Shown: positions 15,601-33,200 of the stretch, in pieces
How the letters are laid out: each line of letters begins with the position of its first letter
How positions within the stretch are numbered: position 1 is the first letter of the stretch
Source: Whitmania pigra
Lineage: Eukaryota; Annelida; Clitellata; Hirudinida; Haemopidae
Reading direction: 5' to 3'
Assembly: GCA_021613335.1 (NCBI GenBank)
Contig: JAJTWR010000356.1
Coordinates: 280,001-344,000, forward strand
DNA: 64,000 bases
Notes under the pieces: model-generated
Databases searched by the model: none
Told to the model about the DNA's origin: nothing
What the model saw: the letters and a program-made list of their open reading frames with translations, nothing else
Program-made: the position numbers and the translations under genes

Positions 15601-16699
15601 GATAAATTTGAATATTAAACAAATAACCCATATTTAACTCATTAAAGTAAATGTTAATGGTGACGTCATTTTTACTTTTATAAGCTTAACAAGTAATTAA
15701 TTATAACAATAAAATAATCTAATCTACTCAGTCTATCATAATTAATTTAGTCAATTTACCAAAATTAATTTACCAATTTATTCAACCCATCTGCAACCCA
15801 ACAAACAATCCTCAGTTTCATTCTCCATATCCAGCTGCTCCTCACCCACAAACCTGCACACAGCGGCAGAATACCAAAGCATCCTCGTCAACAACAGCAC
15901 ACTCTCAACGACGACAACATCAACGGCAACCAACAAGATGTCCGATCAACAACAGAAGCAACAAAATGGCGGTCGTTCCGGTACCTCGAATTGGTCCGGA
16001 GTTGTTTCGGATTATTATCCCGCCCTAAACCAGCAACCGACTCTCGCACTGTCCGACTACAACTGCTTCAGAGACGCGGGTTACGCCGATGCGCTCCATC
16101 AGACCGTGACGCGTTCGACCGACGACGATGCCGCCTGTTTTCAGGATCATCATCGTCACCACCACCATCACCTTCATCATCTTCCATCGCATCATCATCA
16201 AGACCATCTGACGATTTATCCGAAATGTTGCAGCTATAATCCAGAGGGATTGTTTGACGAAAACCTCATCCTATGCGACGCACAGTCCATCGACTGCCGC
16301 CAACCACCGATAAAGGACGCCACCACCGCTGCCGCAATCACCACAAAGTCGCCAGCTTCCACGGCTGCATTTCTGCCGAGCAGAGCCACACCATTCAAAA
16401 CTTTCAAGAACCCCTTCTGCCCAAAGAGCGGCAGTCCGGTCGGCAAGATATTTAGTGGCCCAGCGACCTCTGTTCAAGTTGGAGTTTCCGAGAGTTTGCT
16501 GGGGGAACAACAGTGCTGCATCGGATGCAGGGATTCTGCCAAAGACGGTAGCATAATGGGAGACGCTCCATGCTCTCTGTGCAGTGGTAAGGACGATGCC
16601 AATAGCACCAAGAAGCACTGTGCAACCACGTTTTTTCCAGTCTCTTTCCACCTCCAGAACGAGTCGCTCAAACCTGATCTTACTCAGTTGAACAATTGA
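1050..16699 (+). CDS. SUEL lectin / CUB-like / sushi single-pass membrane protein (5' end outside window)
   Basis: Exons 1050-1245, 3334-3449, 4873-5014, 5374-6335, 14387-14548, 15440-15527 and 15835-16699 join in one frame and give about 842 residues before the stop. The first two exons form one SUEL (galactose-binding lectin) domain: paired Cys, the AKYGR motif and the closing HVQFTCLS. The next two give a CUB-like region (KCYFVVEADPGQQINIT to GTFILKFE) that is interrupted by a low-complexity insert of acidic, Asn and His runs (5650-5945). The fifth exon is a sushi/CCP domain (CKHPPP to MGNCS). The sixth encodes a hydrophobic TM helix (MVVVGVAIGIVVGGMFLCLVV). The last exon is a cytoplasmic tail rich in Gln, His and Cys. 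Adhesion or receptor roles are typical for such domains; ligand unknown. The start codon is not in the window, and the 8-kb intron 6336-14386 could hide further exons. Confidence 0.85.
1281..2792 (-). mobile_element. Decayed hAT (ZBED-type) DNA transposon in the SUEL intron
   Basis: The 1512-bp element is bounded by an 8-bp direct repeat, attattat, at 1273-1280 and 2793-2800, as expected for hAT insertion. Its ends are imperfect inverted repeats: TAGGTGTGCGAACGATTAA on the left and, read inward on the minus strand, TAGGGCTGCAAATTTAATTC on the right; both lead into GATTAATCG motifs. The minus strand keeps transposase pieces: a BED zinc-finger-like part (about 2695-2429, with LTHHLRNNHPL) and a catalytic-core part (2020-1736, with IDNMVAAI and HIPCTAHCLQLSI). 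Stops and frame changes separate them, so it cannot make a transposase. It splits the SUEL domain only at intron level. Confidence 0.8.
3490..3550. repeat. (GAT)n microsatellite
   Basis: A run of GAT triplets with a few GTT variants lies just after the second SUEL exon. The encoded Met/Asp-type runs in other frames are artefacts. Confidence 0.9.
4699..4864. repeat. (ATTC)n tetranucleotide microsatellite
   Basis: About 165 bp of ATTC repeats with some ATTT units run almost up to the acceptor (4871-4872) of the third exon of the SUEL gene. The array therefore sits where the polypyrimidine tract of that intron would be. Confidence 0.95.
7337..7425. repeat. (AAT)n microsatellite
   Basis: Nearly pure AAT triplets in the large intron of the SUEL/sushi gene. 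ORFs crossing it are low-complexity artefacts. A shorter four-fold repeat of an 11-bp unit (AATTAAATTGC) follows at about 7576-7620. Confidence 0.9.
9616..9644. promoter_or_regulatory. Pair of TGACGTCA (CRE/ATF-type) palindromes
   Basis: Two perfect TGACGTCA octamers lie at 9616-9623 and 9637-9644, 21 bp apart start to start, about two helical turns. This is the consensus site of CREB/ATF bZIP dimers. They lie about 450 bp upstream of a candidate signal-peptide ORF at 10070. Regulatory function is inference. A third copy is at 11790-11797. Confidence 0.35.
10070..10186 (+). CDS. Possible small signal-peptide exon inside the large intron
   Basis: An ATG at 10070 opens a 38-codon frame whose first half looks like a secretion signal: charged start, a Leu/Ile-rich core (LLILLISLLLM) and a following small/polar stretch (TPHGLSLTSK). 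A TATTTAAAA box lies at about 10002. The frame then runs into a G-rich minisatellite and stops. It could be an alternative first exon of the surrounding gene, whose downstream sushi and TM exons share its strand, or a chance ORF. No clear donor with the right phase was found, so support is limited. Confidence 0.25.
   Translation: MKAEWDQTLLILLISLLLMRTPHGLSLTSKSSRWVECG
10163..10375. repeat. G-rich minisatellite
   Basis: About 210 bp of imperfect repeats built on GGGTAGGATGGGTAGAGAGT, with a larger period marked by GGTGAGGGGCT. GGG runs recur every 6-10 bp on the plus strand, in sharp contrast to the AT-rich surroundings. The plus strand is the coding sense of the surrounding gene, so the RNA would carry the G runs. 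Confidence 0.9.
11560..12180. other. GC- and CpG-richer island within the large intron
   Basis: Base composition changes here: CCCCGGG, GGGCCGGG and many CG dinucleotides within about 600 bp, one TGACGTCA site (11790-11797) and a (CA)n run at about 11980-12004. No exon with splice sites was recognised. An intronic regulatory region or promoter is possible but not shown. Confidence 0.35.
12600..12662. repeat. (GTT)n microsatellite
   Basis: A run of GTT triplets. The Asn-run ORF on the minus strand is an artefact of it. The rest of the intron to 14386 is AT-rich with ATT arrays (about 13256-13500 and 13950-14010) and no recognisable exon. Confidence 0.85.
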
Positions 16700-18115
16700 A
16701 AACGAATGTTCTATTTGAGCGAATGGACGTTTTCAGCTTTTGGATCTTGAGATGGATTTGTCGTTTATTTTTGCATCATCCATTCGTTCTGCTGTCGTTG
16801 ATTGTGTGTAAAATAATTTGTAAAATCTTGTTTCACTTTTAATACCACTTGTTGTTATTCTTATAACTGAGGTACAGTTGGAAAGTTTGTTAAGTTTAAT
16901 ATAAAAAATAATGTAATATAACTAATACATTTAATTTCGGTCATGTTTGAATGTAAATTTGTATATACATATATATTACAACATAGAATTCAAAATGTAA
17001 AGACAATATCCATCATTCGGTTGTCCGATGTTGCAACAATTCATGGCTTCGCATAATGTAAGTCAAAAAATGAATCAAATTCTTACGATTAAAAGTTTCT
17101 TAATTAAACTTTCAAACAATTGCCAATTAATTTCAATTTTTATTTTAATTTAACTTTTTCCTTATTTGATGTTGCCGCCATAAACTACGGAAAACAGCAA
17201 ATATTAAAATCTATTAAAATAACAAATTAAAACAAACAACTTGCAAAGGCCTAAGGATATCCTCTGTCATAAAAACTGAAAATTATGACACATGAACATA
17301 TTATATTATTATAATATTATGTTTTGTTATTTTAGGTTAACATATTATATTATGTTCAACTTGTGATTTCAGATGAGGCAACCTTTAAGAACAGGTTAGA
17401 ACGTGTAACTCCAAAAGGTCACCTAGAATTTCTGGAATAAAGATATTTGAATGTATCTGAAAAATTATGAAAATTCCTTGAAGATATTTTTTAAATTTTG
17501 ATAAAGCTTCATATGCTATTTTGTTCAAACTAAAACATCAGTGATGCGTTAAAAAATATGCTTAATTAATAGCATTCTATATAATTTATATTAATTAATT
17601 AATAGTTTAATATATCATTTGTTAATACATAACGTATAATAATTAATAGCTTAGTTTATATCCAAGGTATCTTTCAACCTCACTTACATTTCAATGAAAT
17701 AAAAAAAGATTATTTACCCAAAATGTACAAAAACAAAAGACAAAAATAACTTTCTTTAATCTCATTCACATTTGTCTCGAGTCGTATTGAGGCATTTATT
17801 TTGAAAAAAGCAACGAAATTACTGCAGAAAGATCACACAGACAAATGTCTTTTAATCATGTACAAGTAATCACGTACATGTAATCATGTAATCCACTTCC
17901 TTTTACGATCTTTGTTTGAACGTTTTGGAAGTCCTTTTTATTTGGTTTCGTTGACCTCCTGATGACGATTTGATTTTATAGCCTCGTTAAGTAATTAACT
18001 AACTAATGAATTCAGTGATACTTATTGATAATGCAATGAAGAACTATAAATTATTATGCTATTAAATGATTAAACACTACTTAATAACTTGGCATGAATT
18101 TTAACTAAAACTTAT

Positions 18116-18284
18116 TTACTTATTAACTTATTACACTTGTTAACCTTCAACTTTACGATTGGTTTCGCTCGTACAAGGACGCCTTCGCGAGTTTTGCTTT
18201 CCACGAATGAATCATATCGAAGATCCATCATCGTTTCTGTCAAAAAATGGCTACTTTGCCAGTCGATGCCCATTAGGGACGTGC
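18116..18284 (-). CDS. Candidate minus-strand terminal exon, unidentified
   Basis: On the minus strand a strong acceptor (T-rich tract, then TTTTTCACAG) at 18286-18285 opens a frame of about 56 codons ending in a stop near 18116. The peptide is compositionally normal for a globular protein (for example MMDLRYDSFVESKTREGVLV), unlike the Asn/Ile runs around it. I do not recognise a family. The phase does not match the other minus-strand candidate at 18430-18561, so at least one exon is missing or one call is wrong. Confidence 0.35.
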
Positions 18285-18429
18285 CTGTGAAAAATAAATA
18301 AAAATAAATGAAAAAAGTTACAAAACGAATAAAAATAGTTATAAAATAAATAAAAATATATAAAAGTAAATATAAAATAGATCCAAATAAATAAAAATAA
18401 TTTTAAAATAAATAAAAATGCAAATAAAC

Positions 18430-18561
18430 TTCTCTGATCATTAGTCCTTCGATGTACAGCGAGCCATTTGTCAGGAGCAGATCACCAATTACCAGGCAGA
18501 TATAATCTGTTGTAATCAGAGATGCTTTTGCACGAATGATTTTATGGATCGGTGTGAGTTG
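18430..18561 (-). CDS. Candidate minus-strand internal exon, unidentified
   Basis: Read on the minus strand this is 44 open codons with ordinary composition (including DYICLVIGDLLLTNGSLYIE) in an AT-rich region where long open frames are rare. It ends at a GTTTAT donor at 18429 and may start after an AAG acceptor at 18562. The acceptor lacks a good polypyrimidine tract. No family was recognised. Confidence 0.3.
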
Positions 18562-19581
18562 CTTGGATTAATATTAGTGACTTGAATAATTTCTTCTGTC
18601 TATGTTTATTAATCTAGCGTCAACGCGAGGACATCTGCGGTAGCAGGAATAAAAATTCTTTTCTTTTTTTTTTTTTTGTTATAAAAATGAACAAATATTC
18701 TATTTTAAATATTTATTTATCCATTACATAAGCATTTTATTTGTACCCAAATTTATTGGCTGAGAAATAATACTTCAAAAAAAAAAAAATGATTCGAAAA
18801 ATTTATTATTGTTTATTGATTGCGAAATAACTTGAATGTTTGAAACAAAGACACCATATAACATGAGATTCTAGCTTTTTCTAACTCAACAGTCAGAAGT
18901 TTACAGCTAAACTTTCTCCAAAAACTACATGGAATCGTTACTTTGTCTTATCATTTATAAACACGCATAATTGCAGGGTTAATTAAATCATTTTACTGCC
19001 ATTAAAAAAACATTTCAGAGACAATTAACGAAAAGATAATTTTACGAATCTCTCCAAAATTGCCCGTGGCTTGCACAGGGTTCAACCCGGAATGAAGCCT
19101 TTTTGGTAATGAAATAATGGCTCATCAGTCGATTCAATGGATTCCTCTCCAGTTTCGCAGCCCAGCTACGAGTTCCACGGTTCCAGCTATTCATTCCGAA
19201 CGGATTTTCGTCGCACGGCTGACAGAAGCTTTGCTCGGCTTTCTGTCGTGGAATTAGCATTTGGAAAAAGATGAGTCAACAGCCAATTACAGCGGTGCCT
19301 GCTCCGTTGGTTAAAAATTCGGAGCTAACGTTCGTTGCTAAATGCAGTGCTTAACGGATATCGAAGGAAACGATTTCGTAATGGCGCTAATTCCTCCTTA
19401 AATATCGGCGCCATTCATGGATGCGCATCAGAAGGAGATCTGTTGCAGAAGTTGAAAATCTTTCCTCAAATTCCCGTGAAGAAACACGAGGCGACTGGTG
19501 ATATATCCTCGGTGAAACTCGGATCAAACGGATGGAGAAAGAATGCTTCTCGTTCTGTGAACATAGTCTAAAAGTTTAAAA

Positions 19582-25460
<5,879 letters not shown>

Positions 25461-26572
25461 ATCACATATTTTGTGTTTTAACTTTTTATTGGAAGGAAAA
25501 ACTTAATATTTTGCAGTTGCGACGTGAGTGGCATCTGAATTTAGGACATTTTTATGAATTACATGATTTACATGATTGTGCTTTTCTTTGCTAATAAAGA
25601 TGATGTTGACAGTGAAGAGGGTTTTGTAATGTTAAATTTGATTATTGAAGTGTTATAATTAACAATTAATAAAATTAATCTAGTTTAATTTCTATATAAT
25701 TGACATATTTGTTAAGATTTAATGATGCGAAATGTAGTTTGTAAGAAAATTCTTAGCCAATATTTTGGGTTTATTTTTGGGTTTAAGAAAGTAAATTTGG
25801 AGGAGAATAATTATATTTATTATAGCATGCTGTTGCTGTAATTTCTTTAGATGCTTGAAGTTGAATCTAATTTTGAATATTAATAATACTACTACTATGC
25901 CTACTAATAATGATAATAATAATAATATCATCATCACCTTATAAGACTTCAGAATTACAAATTTTGACGTAACAATTAGAATTCCAACTATTCAATTAAT
26001 GATTTTAGAAAATAATTTAGGACATTTAAATTAGGACAACATGAAATTCAGTATATCAACTATTAATAATGTAGCAATAAATTAATTAATAAAGAAATGA
26101 ATTAATTAATTTAATATTTTAATATAATCCGAATGTCCTCGAAAATTCTATTTCCTCTGAAGTTTCACAAGGAAATGAAATTAGCGCGTTTGTAAATTGT
26201 AAAATAAGCGCTGATTTTATGTTTCAGTTGTTAATTAATTAATTTAATTTTGTTATCTGGAAATGCATTTTATTATAGTTGAGCCTATGAAAATGTATTT
26301 TATTCGATTTATTTATTTAAGACATTTAATATTTAGTTTAAAGTTTTATCATTTATTTCAATGTAATAACATTTATGTTAAAAGATTATTATTTACTTGA
26401 TTCATTTGTTTTCAAATTATTCCTTTTGCATGTATTGCACAAATAACGATTTATAAGTTCAGAAATATTTTGTTAAACAGTTAACAATTAACGATCACAC
26501 CTTTAAAATACACTGACCTTATTGACCATAATTAATATTTAATAAACAGTCGCTATCGACGTTTAATAAATT

Positions 26573-26644
26573 ATGGCGAGCACGCATGATGCACTAACGA
26601 TGCATGGAAGGTGCATGGATGATGCTCTTCTGCAGGCAATAAAG
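26573..26644 (+). CDS. Possible alternative first exon of the DPP-like gene
   Basis: An ATG at 26573 opens 24 codons (MASTHDALTMHGRC...) ending at a consensus donor (AAG/GTGAGC) at 26645. TGCATG, the RBFOX-type splicing element, occurs at 26601-26606 and 26612-26617, and ACTAAC is at 26593. It ends in phase 0, which does not directly match the acceptors before the TM exon at about 27190-27215, so the link to the downstream gene is uncertain. It may be an untranslated exon or belong to another isoform. Confidence 0.25.
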
Positions 26645-27230
26645 GTGAGCTGTGCTTGCTGTTGGAGCATTTTGCACGCTGTTTACATTCTCTCTTATCA
26701 TCTCAAAATTCATACTCAAGTGAGTTCTTTGTGTGTTTAACTGGAATGTAAATGCTTTCTTATTTATTTCTCGGATAATGCGCTAACTAATTATTAACTG
26801 ATTAATTCCGTTTAAATAAGTATTAGTTTTATTTATCAGCTGCATACAAATCTTTTGGCATCTATGGATTAATAATCGACTCGCTTTGTTGGAGAAATTG
26901 GTCTCAGACGAAACAGCACATACCAGTAACATTCACACTTTAACATCTGCTAATTTAGGCCGGATATACAACGATCAACAACAAATCTTCAGTTATACCA
27001 TCAGAATATATCGTGATTTTAAGAATTATTTTAATCAATTAACTACTCTTTCACCAGTCTACGCTTATGTTTATTTTTATTATTATAATTATTCTAGATA
27101 TTAGTAATTATATTTATTATTGCAATTATCCTGTATAATAATAATAATCACATTTTTATTAATAATAGTATTTAATTACTGCAATTATTCTAGTTCCGTA
27201 CATTTCCTCTCAGAACCTCCACAAGAAGAC

Positions 27231-30200
27231 ATGATGATGTCATCAGAAGCACAAGACAAAACAACTGGTAGCGAACAACAACTGCCAACCAGCAACAACA
27301 ACAACACTTCAGCAACTGACCACAAAAGGTCATCCAAGGACAGTATCAACCCAATCACCTGTCCATTCACTCACACCGTCAAGGAAGCAGTTGCCATAGC
27401 AGCCGGAAAGAAGGAGAGTGACGGAGACGACGACGATGGAAAAAACATTCGCTCCAACATGTTGTGCTACCTGTATTGGTTGCTGGTCGTTCTCATACTC
27501 GGGTTGATTTCATTCACGGTTTGGTTGAGCATTCAACTGGCACGGAGGCACAGCGAGATGAACGGTTTGAATTTGGTTGTTTGATATTTTTTAATTTTTC
27601 TTCTTTTTTTTAAAGAATTGTTTTATTTAGTTTTTTTTAAATTCATTATTTAATTTTTTTTTTGTTAAATTTAGTTCATATTTAAAAAAAAATTCATATG
27701 TTGATAAGTGTCGATTAATAATTTAATAAATGATAAGTGGCGATATTGAATGTAATCAGTTAAAGTGTGTTTTGTGTAACGCTTCTGAGAATGAAAGTTG
27801 CTAATTATTGTAAATGTGATATTGAATTGTTCACATTTACCTACTTCTATCAACTTTTAGTTGTGATAAATCATGAACAAGACCACTGTTAATGCAGATA
27901 TAAATTTCAAATTACAGCCAAATTATTAGCGGAAATATTTGTTTCGTATTTAATATGCGCAGGTGTTTCAAAGGAATTACCTCTGAAATTATTTCTGAAA
28001 TAATTTCTCTATTACAAAATTTAGTTTAATGTTTTTAAACTTTAATCTTTTTCTTATGATTTTGGCTTTTGATTAAGGCTACCAAATTATGTTATTATAA
28101 ATATGGTTTTTTATTTCAAAAAAGTGGAATATCCATGTTGATTAACTCAAGTTACTCCAGTAAATGCACCATTTAATTAATTTAATTAATTAATGCATTA
28201 ATGAATCGACAATATCATGGAAATGAAAAAAGAAATCAATTAAACAAATGTTATGTCCATTATTTTTATTTACATACAACTGAATGGATTTAAAACTACA
28301 AATTGATCAATTATAATCACATAATAATTACAAGAATAATAATTAATTAAAATAGTTATCTAAAATTTAGTTCAAACGAATCATCTGTTCTAGGAAGCAG
28401 ACGTCAGCTGCCTTTCCCGCTTCTCAGAGTATTGATTTTCCATGCCAGCGATGAGAATAATGTTGGCAATATTGATGGAATTTATCCTCTTTTAAGCAAA
28501 GAACCAGAAAATATTTCAATAAAGAAGAAGCTTTTATTATTTATGTTATCATAATTAGTGATATTATTAGTTTTTATCATATTATAATTATACTTTATTA
28601 ATTATTAATTGTTTGTTTACTATTTTATTAATTAATTATTTATATTATTTAATTATGCTTTGTGAAAATAATCACTTTCAAGAAGTTGATGATGTTGCTG
28701 AAAGTGCAAATTCAGTGCAAATGTTGATTAAGTTTCACTTGAAAGTAAATTAATCGTCAGTTCAAATGATCACTCATTTCATATTTGAAAGCTGTTCAAC
28801 ACCTTTGTAAGCAATTCCTTTGCTTCCTCGCACATCATCATAATTTAAAAGTAATTATAACGAAATTGCAATATAACGTATGAATTATAATAAAAAAAAA
28901 TAATTTTAGGCAAATCTTAGCTTAATTTCCAAATTTTAATGATACCAATAATTTTAACTGAATTACATTATAATTTAAAGAGATTAATAACGTCGTCTTA
29001 TTATTTCTTTTAATGTCTTACGTTGAATGTAAAAAATGATTGGAGAACACATTCCAATTTTATCAACTATCAATAAAGTACTCATTTTGAATTAGTAACA
29101 AAGTATTTTGAATTTTTAACAAAACTGTTAATAATTTTATTTTTTTATTTATTTATTTTCAGACCACAGGAAGAACTTTGATTTCGAAGACATCTTCAAC
29201 GAAACTCTGAAACCAAAAACATTCGATGTCACGTGGGTCAGAAGTGAGTCGTTATTTGATTATTAATATTTATCTATTATATTTAATCATTATTTAATAA
29301 TCACTTAATTAGTAATATTATTAATATTTATATATTATGTTTAATCTTTACATAAAATATAATATAAAAATATTAAAATTACAGTTACGACTTTTTACAA
29401 TTGTCCATTAGCAAATTGTCATAACATAAGGGCTTGTGCAGCTTAGGGAGTCGAAATGTCTGTGGGTGGCCATGCTAATAATAATAATAACAATAATAAT
29501 AATAATAATAATAACAATAATACTAAAAATAACAATAATAATAATAACAATAATACTATCATTAACAACAGTAATAAACATAACACCAATAACAACAATA
29601 ATAATTTCAATAATACCTGTGATAGTAAAATTAATCCCAATAATAACATGTCAGCAGTGCATTGTAATTTCGTAATAAATGTTTTAAAAATGAATTTAAA
29701 TTTTAAGCTGACTCGTACATCTACGCCATGAACGGAAACCTGTTTCTCTTCAACATTACAAGCAACCACACCAAGAAGATCATGGATAACTTTGTCACGG
29801 TGAACATGCACTAGTCATGCTTATTAGCTTTATTTATCTTTAATTAATTTTTATAAGTCTTAATTATTAATAAATTATAATTGGATTAATAAATTATAAT
29901 TAAATTAATAACGTCTTGGTAGTAAATAATTTGTAAATTTCAGGAACTTAAAAAACCGTTTTCATATTCCATATCCAAAGATCTCAAATACGTTCTCCTG
30001 CAATTTGACAAAAAAAAGGTTCAACTTAAAAATTGTTTTACATATATTTTAATGTTTACTCGATTAACGATTGTCATTATTACTCGTATTATTTAATTAC
30101 ATTTCATGTTTATATTTATATTCCAATTCACAATATAAAACATTATTTTACAGGTTTGGAGGCACTCGTACCTGTCGAAATATGCAATTCATGACACCCA

Positions 30201-33200
30201 CTTGCCCCCCGGAGTGTCGTTAGTCTTCAGATTATTTGTCACTACTCATTGGCATAATTTATGAATAATTTAATTAATAATTTATTCAAAGACGTCTGCA
30301 TAATCTTGGCGATGAACAAACCAGCAGCAAAGATAAGAATAAATATCTTCAAAACGCTCAAATGGCTCCAACTTCTTCTGCTATGGTGACAACAAGTTTC
30401 AATAATTTCATAATTAAGTTACAATTTCATAATTAATAATAACAATTTCATAACTAATGGTTGCGATTTTACAATTAATAGTTAGAATTTTATAATTAAT
30501 AGTTAGAATTTTATAACTAATAGTTACAATTTCATAATGTAAACTTTCAACTTGTGATAGCATATTTACGAATAACTTTGCAACACGTTTCATGAATTTC
30601 ATTGAACAACAATTATTATTGAACGACGATGAAGATGCAAAATAAGAACTTCGAGTGGTGATATTAAAGTTGTTGTTACTAATGTTGCTGCTATTAATAT
30701 TTCAAACCTGACATTGGCAAACGTTATAATATTTCAACAATAAAGCGTTATTAAAATTGTTATTTGATGATTAAATTTACTAAATTCAAGCACAAATCCT
30801 GTAACTCATTCCGAATTACAGGTTTTTGTCTCAGAAAACAATTTATTTTACAAAGAATCTCCGAAAATGGCAAGCAAACAAATCACTTTTTCTGGAATCA
30901 ACGAAGAAATTTTTAACGGTGTTTCTGACTGGACTTACGAAAGTATGAGTGCTGTTTAGGAAATTATATTTTTTATTTACTGACAGTGCAGGTTAGCCGA
31001 ATGGGTTACGTGCCTGCATACGGCGGTAATGGCAACAGTCGTAATGTGTCGTGTTCGAAACCCAGCCTGCACTGCCGCCAGCGCCCTTGGGAAGGAGCGC
31101 TATATAAATGGTTACAAGAAGCACCTCTGACGCTATGCATATGGCGCTATATAAATGAAGTTACAATACAATTACAATGCTATTAATACTAAAATTTATA
31201 ATAAATAAATAATGAATTTGTCTTTACAGAAATGGATTTAGAAAATTAAATTTTATCTTGTGAAACTGATGAAAAGTTTGAAATTTAATTTTAATAATCT
31301 GTCATAAAACGTTTGTTTTCCAGACATTTTATCGAAATCATCAGCTCTCTGGTGGTCTCCTAACTCGAGGTGAGTGGTCAAAATTTCATTAAAACTTTGG
31401 AAATACAAAATCTTTTAACGATTTAAAAAAAACCTTAAACTCATTTCTGAAAATAGATTCTAAATCTTGAGAAAAAAGTTAGAATTTGAAAAAATTTGAA
31501 AAAAATTTGCAAGGAGTGGCATTTTCCAATTTGATTTTTGCAGGTTTATTTGCTATCTGTCCATAAATAGCTCCGAGGTTCCAAAATTCAGTTTCATGAA
31601 ATACCACGGCGCCAATGCAACTGTCCACAGCTTCCCACATCCGAAGGTTGAGATTTTTATGACGTTTTGTATTACGTTAATTAAAACATAATTATAATTA
31701 TTTATAATTTTGATTTAGAATATTTTGTTTCAAAATAAATCAAAATTGTTTCTCATATTTTAATATAAACAAATGAAGTTAACACATGACGTTAAAGAAA
31801 ATAAATTTAATTTAAAATAAACTAACGTGGTATTCATTTCCAAAATATCAATCGTTAAAAGTGCATTCCCTGCAGGCCCTACCCGCCAGCCACATACCCA
31901 ACGTTACAGTGAGGGTGGTCGACACCGACGAATTGAAAGACGAAAACTTTCTTCTGGTTCTCCAACCCCCACCGGAATTTTCTGACACGTAAGTAGATTG
32001 ATAAAAGTTGTTGTAAATTCATTGTTTGTTTCACACTTCGCAAGAGATTGAAATGTTAAAAATTAGTTATTTATAAATTTGTTTTTTCTGTCCAGACATC
32101 ATTATTTATTTATTTATTTATGCATTTAATATTTATATTCATATTCAGAGATCATTACGTGGTCGGAGTATCCTGGATTGATGACAGCAAAGTTCTTGTT
32201 GTCTGGCACAACAGATTCCACACTCAATCCATATCAACCTTGTACGACGTACTGACTGGAAAATTCAGAAATGTTAGGAATTTGAAAACAGTTTTTTTTT
32301 TAAAGTTCTGTTAAAACTAGAAATTAACATTTAAGCATTTGTTTTGTTCGTTTTGATTATTAAAAAAAACCTGAAACACTAAAATTATTCATTACATTAA
32401 TATTAAACTAAATATAATTTATTATAATTGTCATGAATTCATTACACATAAATGCACGATGAGCGTTCGGTCAAGCATGGTAGGTTGACAGTGGTTTCCT
32501 AGCGGGCTGATGTGAGGCACGATTCAACATCCACGCCTGACTGACCTGAAATTTGTATACGAGAAGCCCCCGCGACGTCAGTGAAAGCGTGAAAAGCTGA
32601 AGGGCCGATAGGGAAATAATATTTTTAAAAATCATTTTTGCTTTTCCTCGGAGAATTCTTGTTTGTTTTTTAAATAATAAAAATTAAAAAAAAAACAAAA
32701 AACATTTAATTTCAGGTCAATTACCACACAATTTCCAACGGCTGGATCAATGTGAGTCGATTAAGGCTGCATTTTAATATTTTTAATGTTTAATTTGAAA
32801 ATTATTGCTTTCTTTAAAAACAGCTTTCTCCGCAAATTATTCCCGTAAATTCAGGAAGCAAGTACATCACCGTACTACAAGATTCGACAACGATGTGGGA
32901 ACATTTCGTTCTCGTCGATGCAGAAGTTTGTATTTTTTGTTTGTATATTTTGTATGTATTGCTTTGATTTAATTGTTTGTATCTTCCTAGACTAATTTAT
33001 TTATACTTTTAGAAAGAAATTTGTAAAATATTGTTACAACCGAGCAATAATTAATTAAGTTTACATTGTATGTTAAATAAATCTATATTTAGTTGTTGTA
33101 GTGGAATAATAATTAGGTTTCTTATTGTATAATTTGTTTTATATAATATTCAGTATCTTTTATTGTTACCTCTAGTAGCAATGTATTAGGTTAAAGATAG

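Larger units (their letters stand above)
16700..19581. other. Intergenic region between the SUEL gene and DEG/ENaC 1
   Basis: The first kilobase is probably 3' UTR and spacer. Two minus-strand open stretches at 18561-18430 and 18284-18116 are listed separately. An ORF at 19335-19571 just before the DEG/ENaC start is in another frame, ends with a stop before the ATG and is best read as 5' UTR. Confidence 0.45.

Noticed and set aside
19335..19571. 78-codon ORF just upstream of the DEG/ENaC 1 start
   Set aside because: Different frame from the channel and ends before its ATG; best explained as 5' UTR.
30988..31070. tRNA gene
   Set aside because: A and B boxes are present, but spacing is too long, no cloverleaf closes and related copies share a non-tRNA body; it is a SINE.
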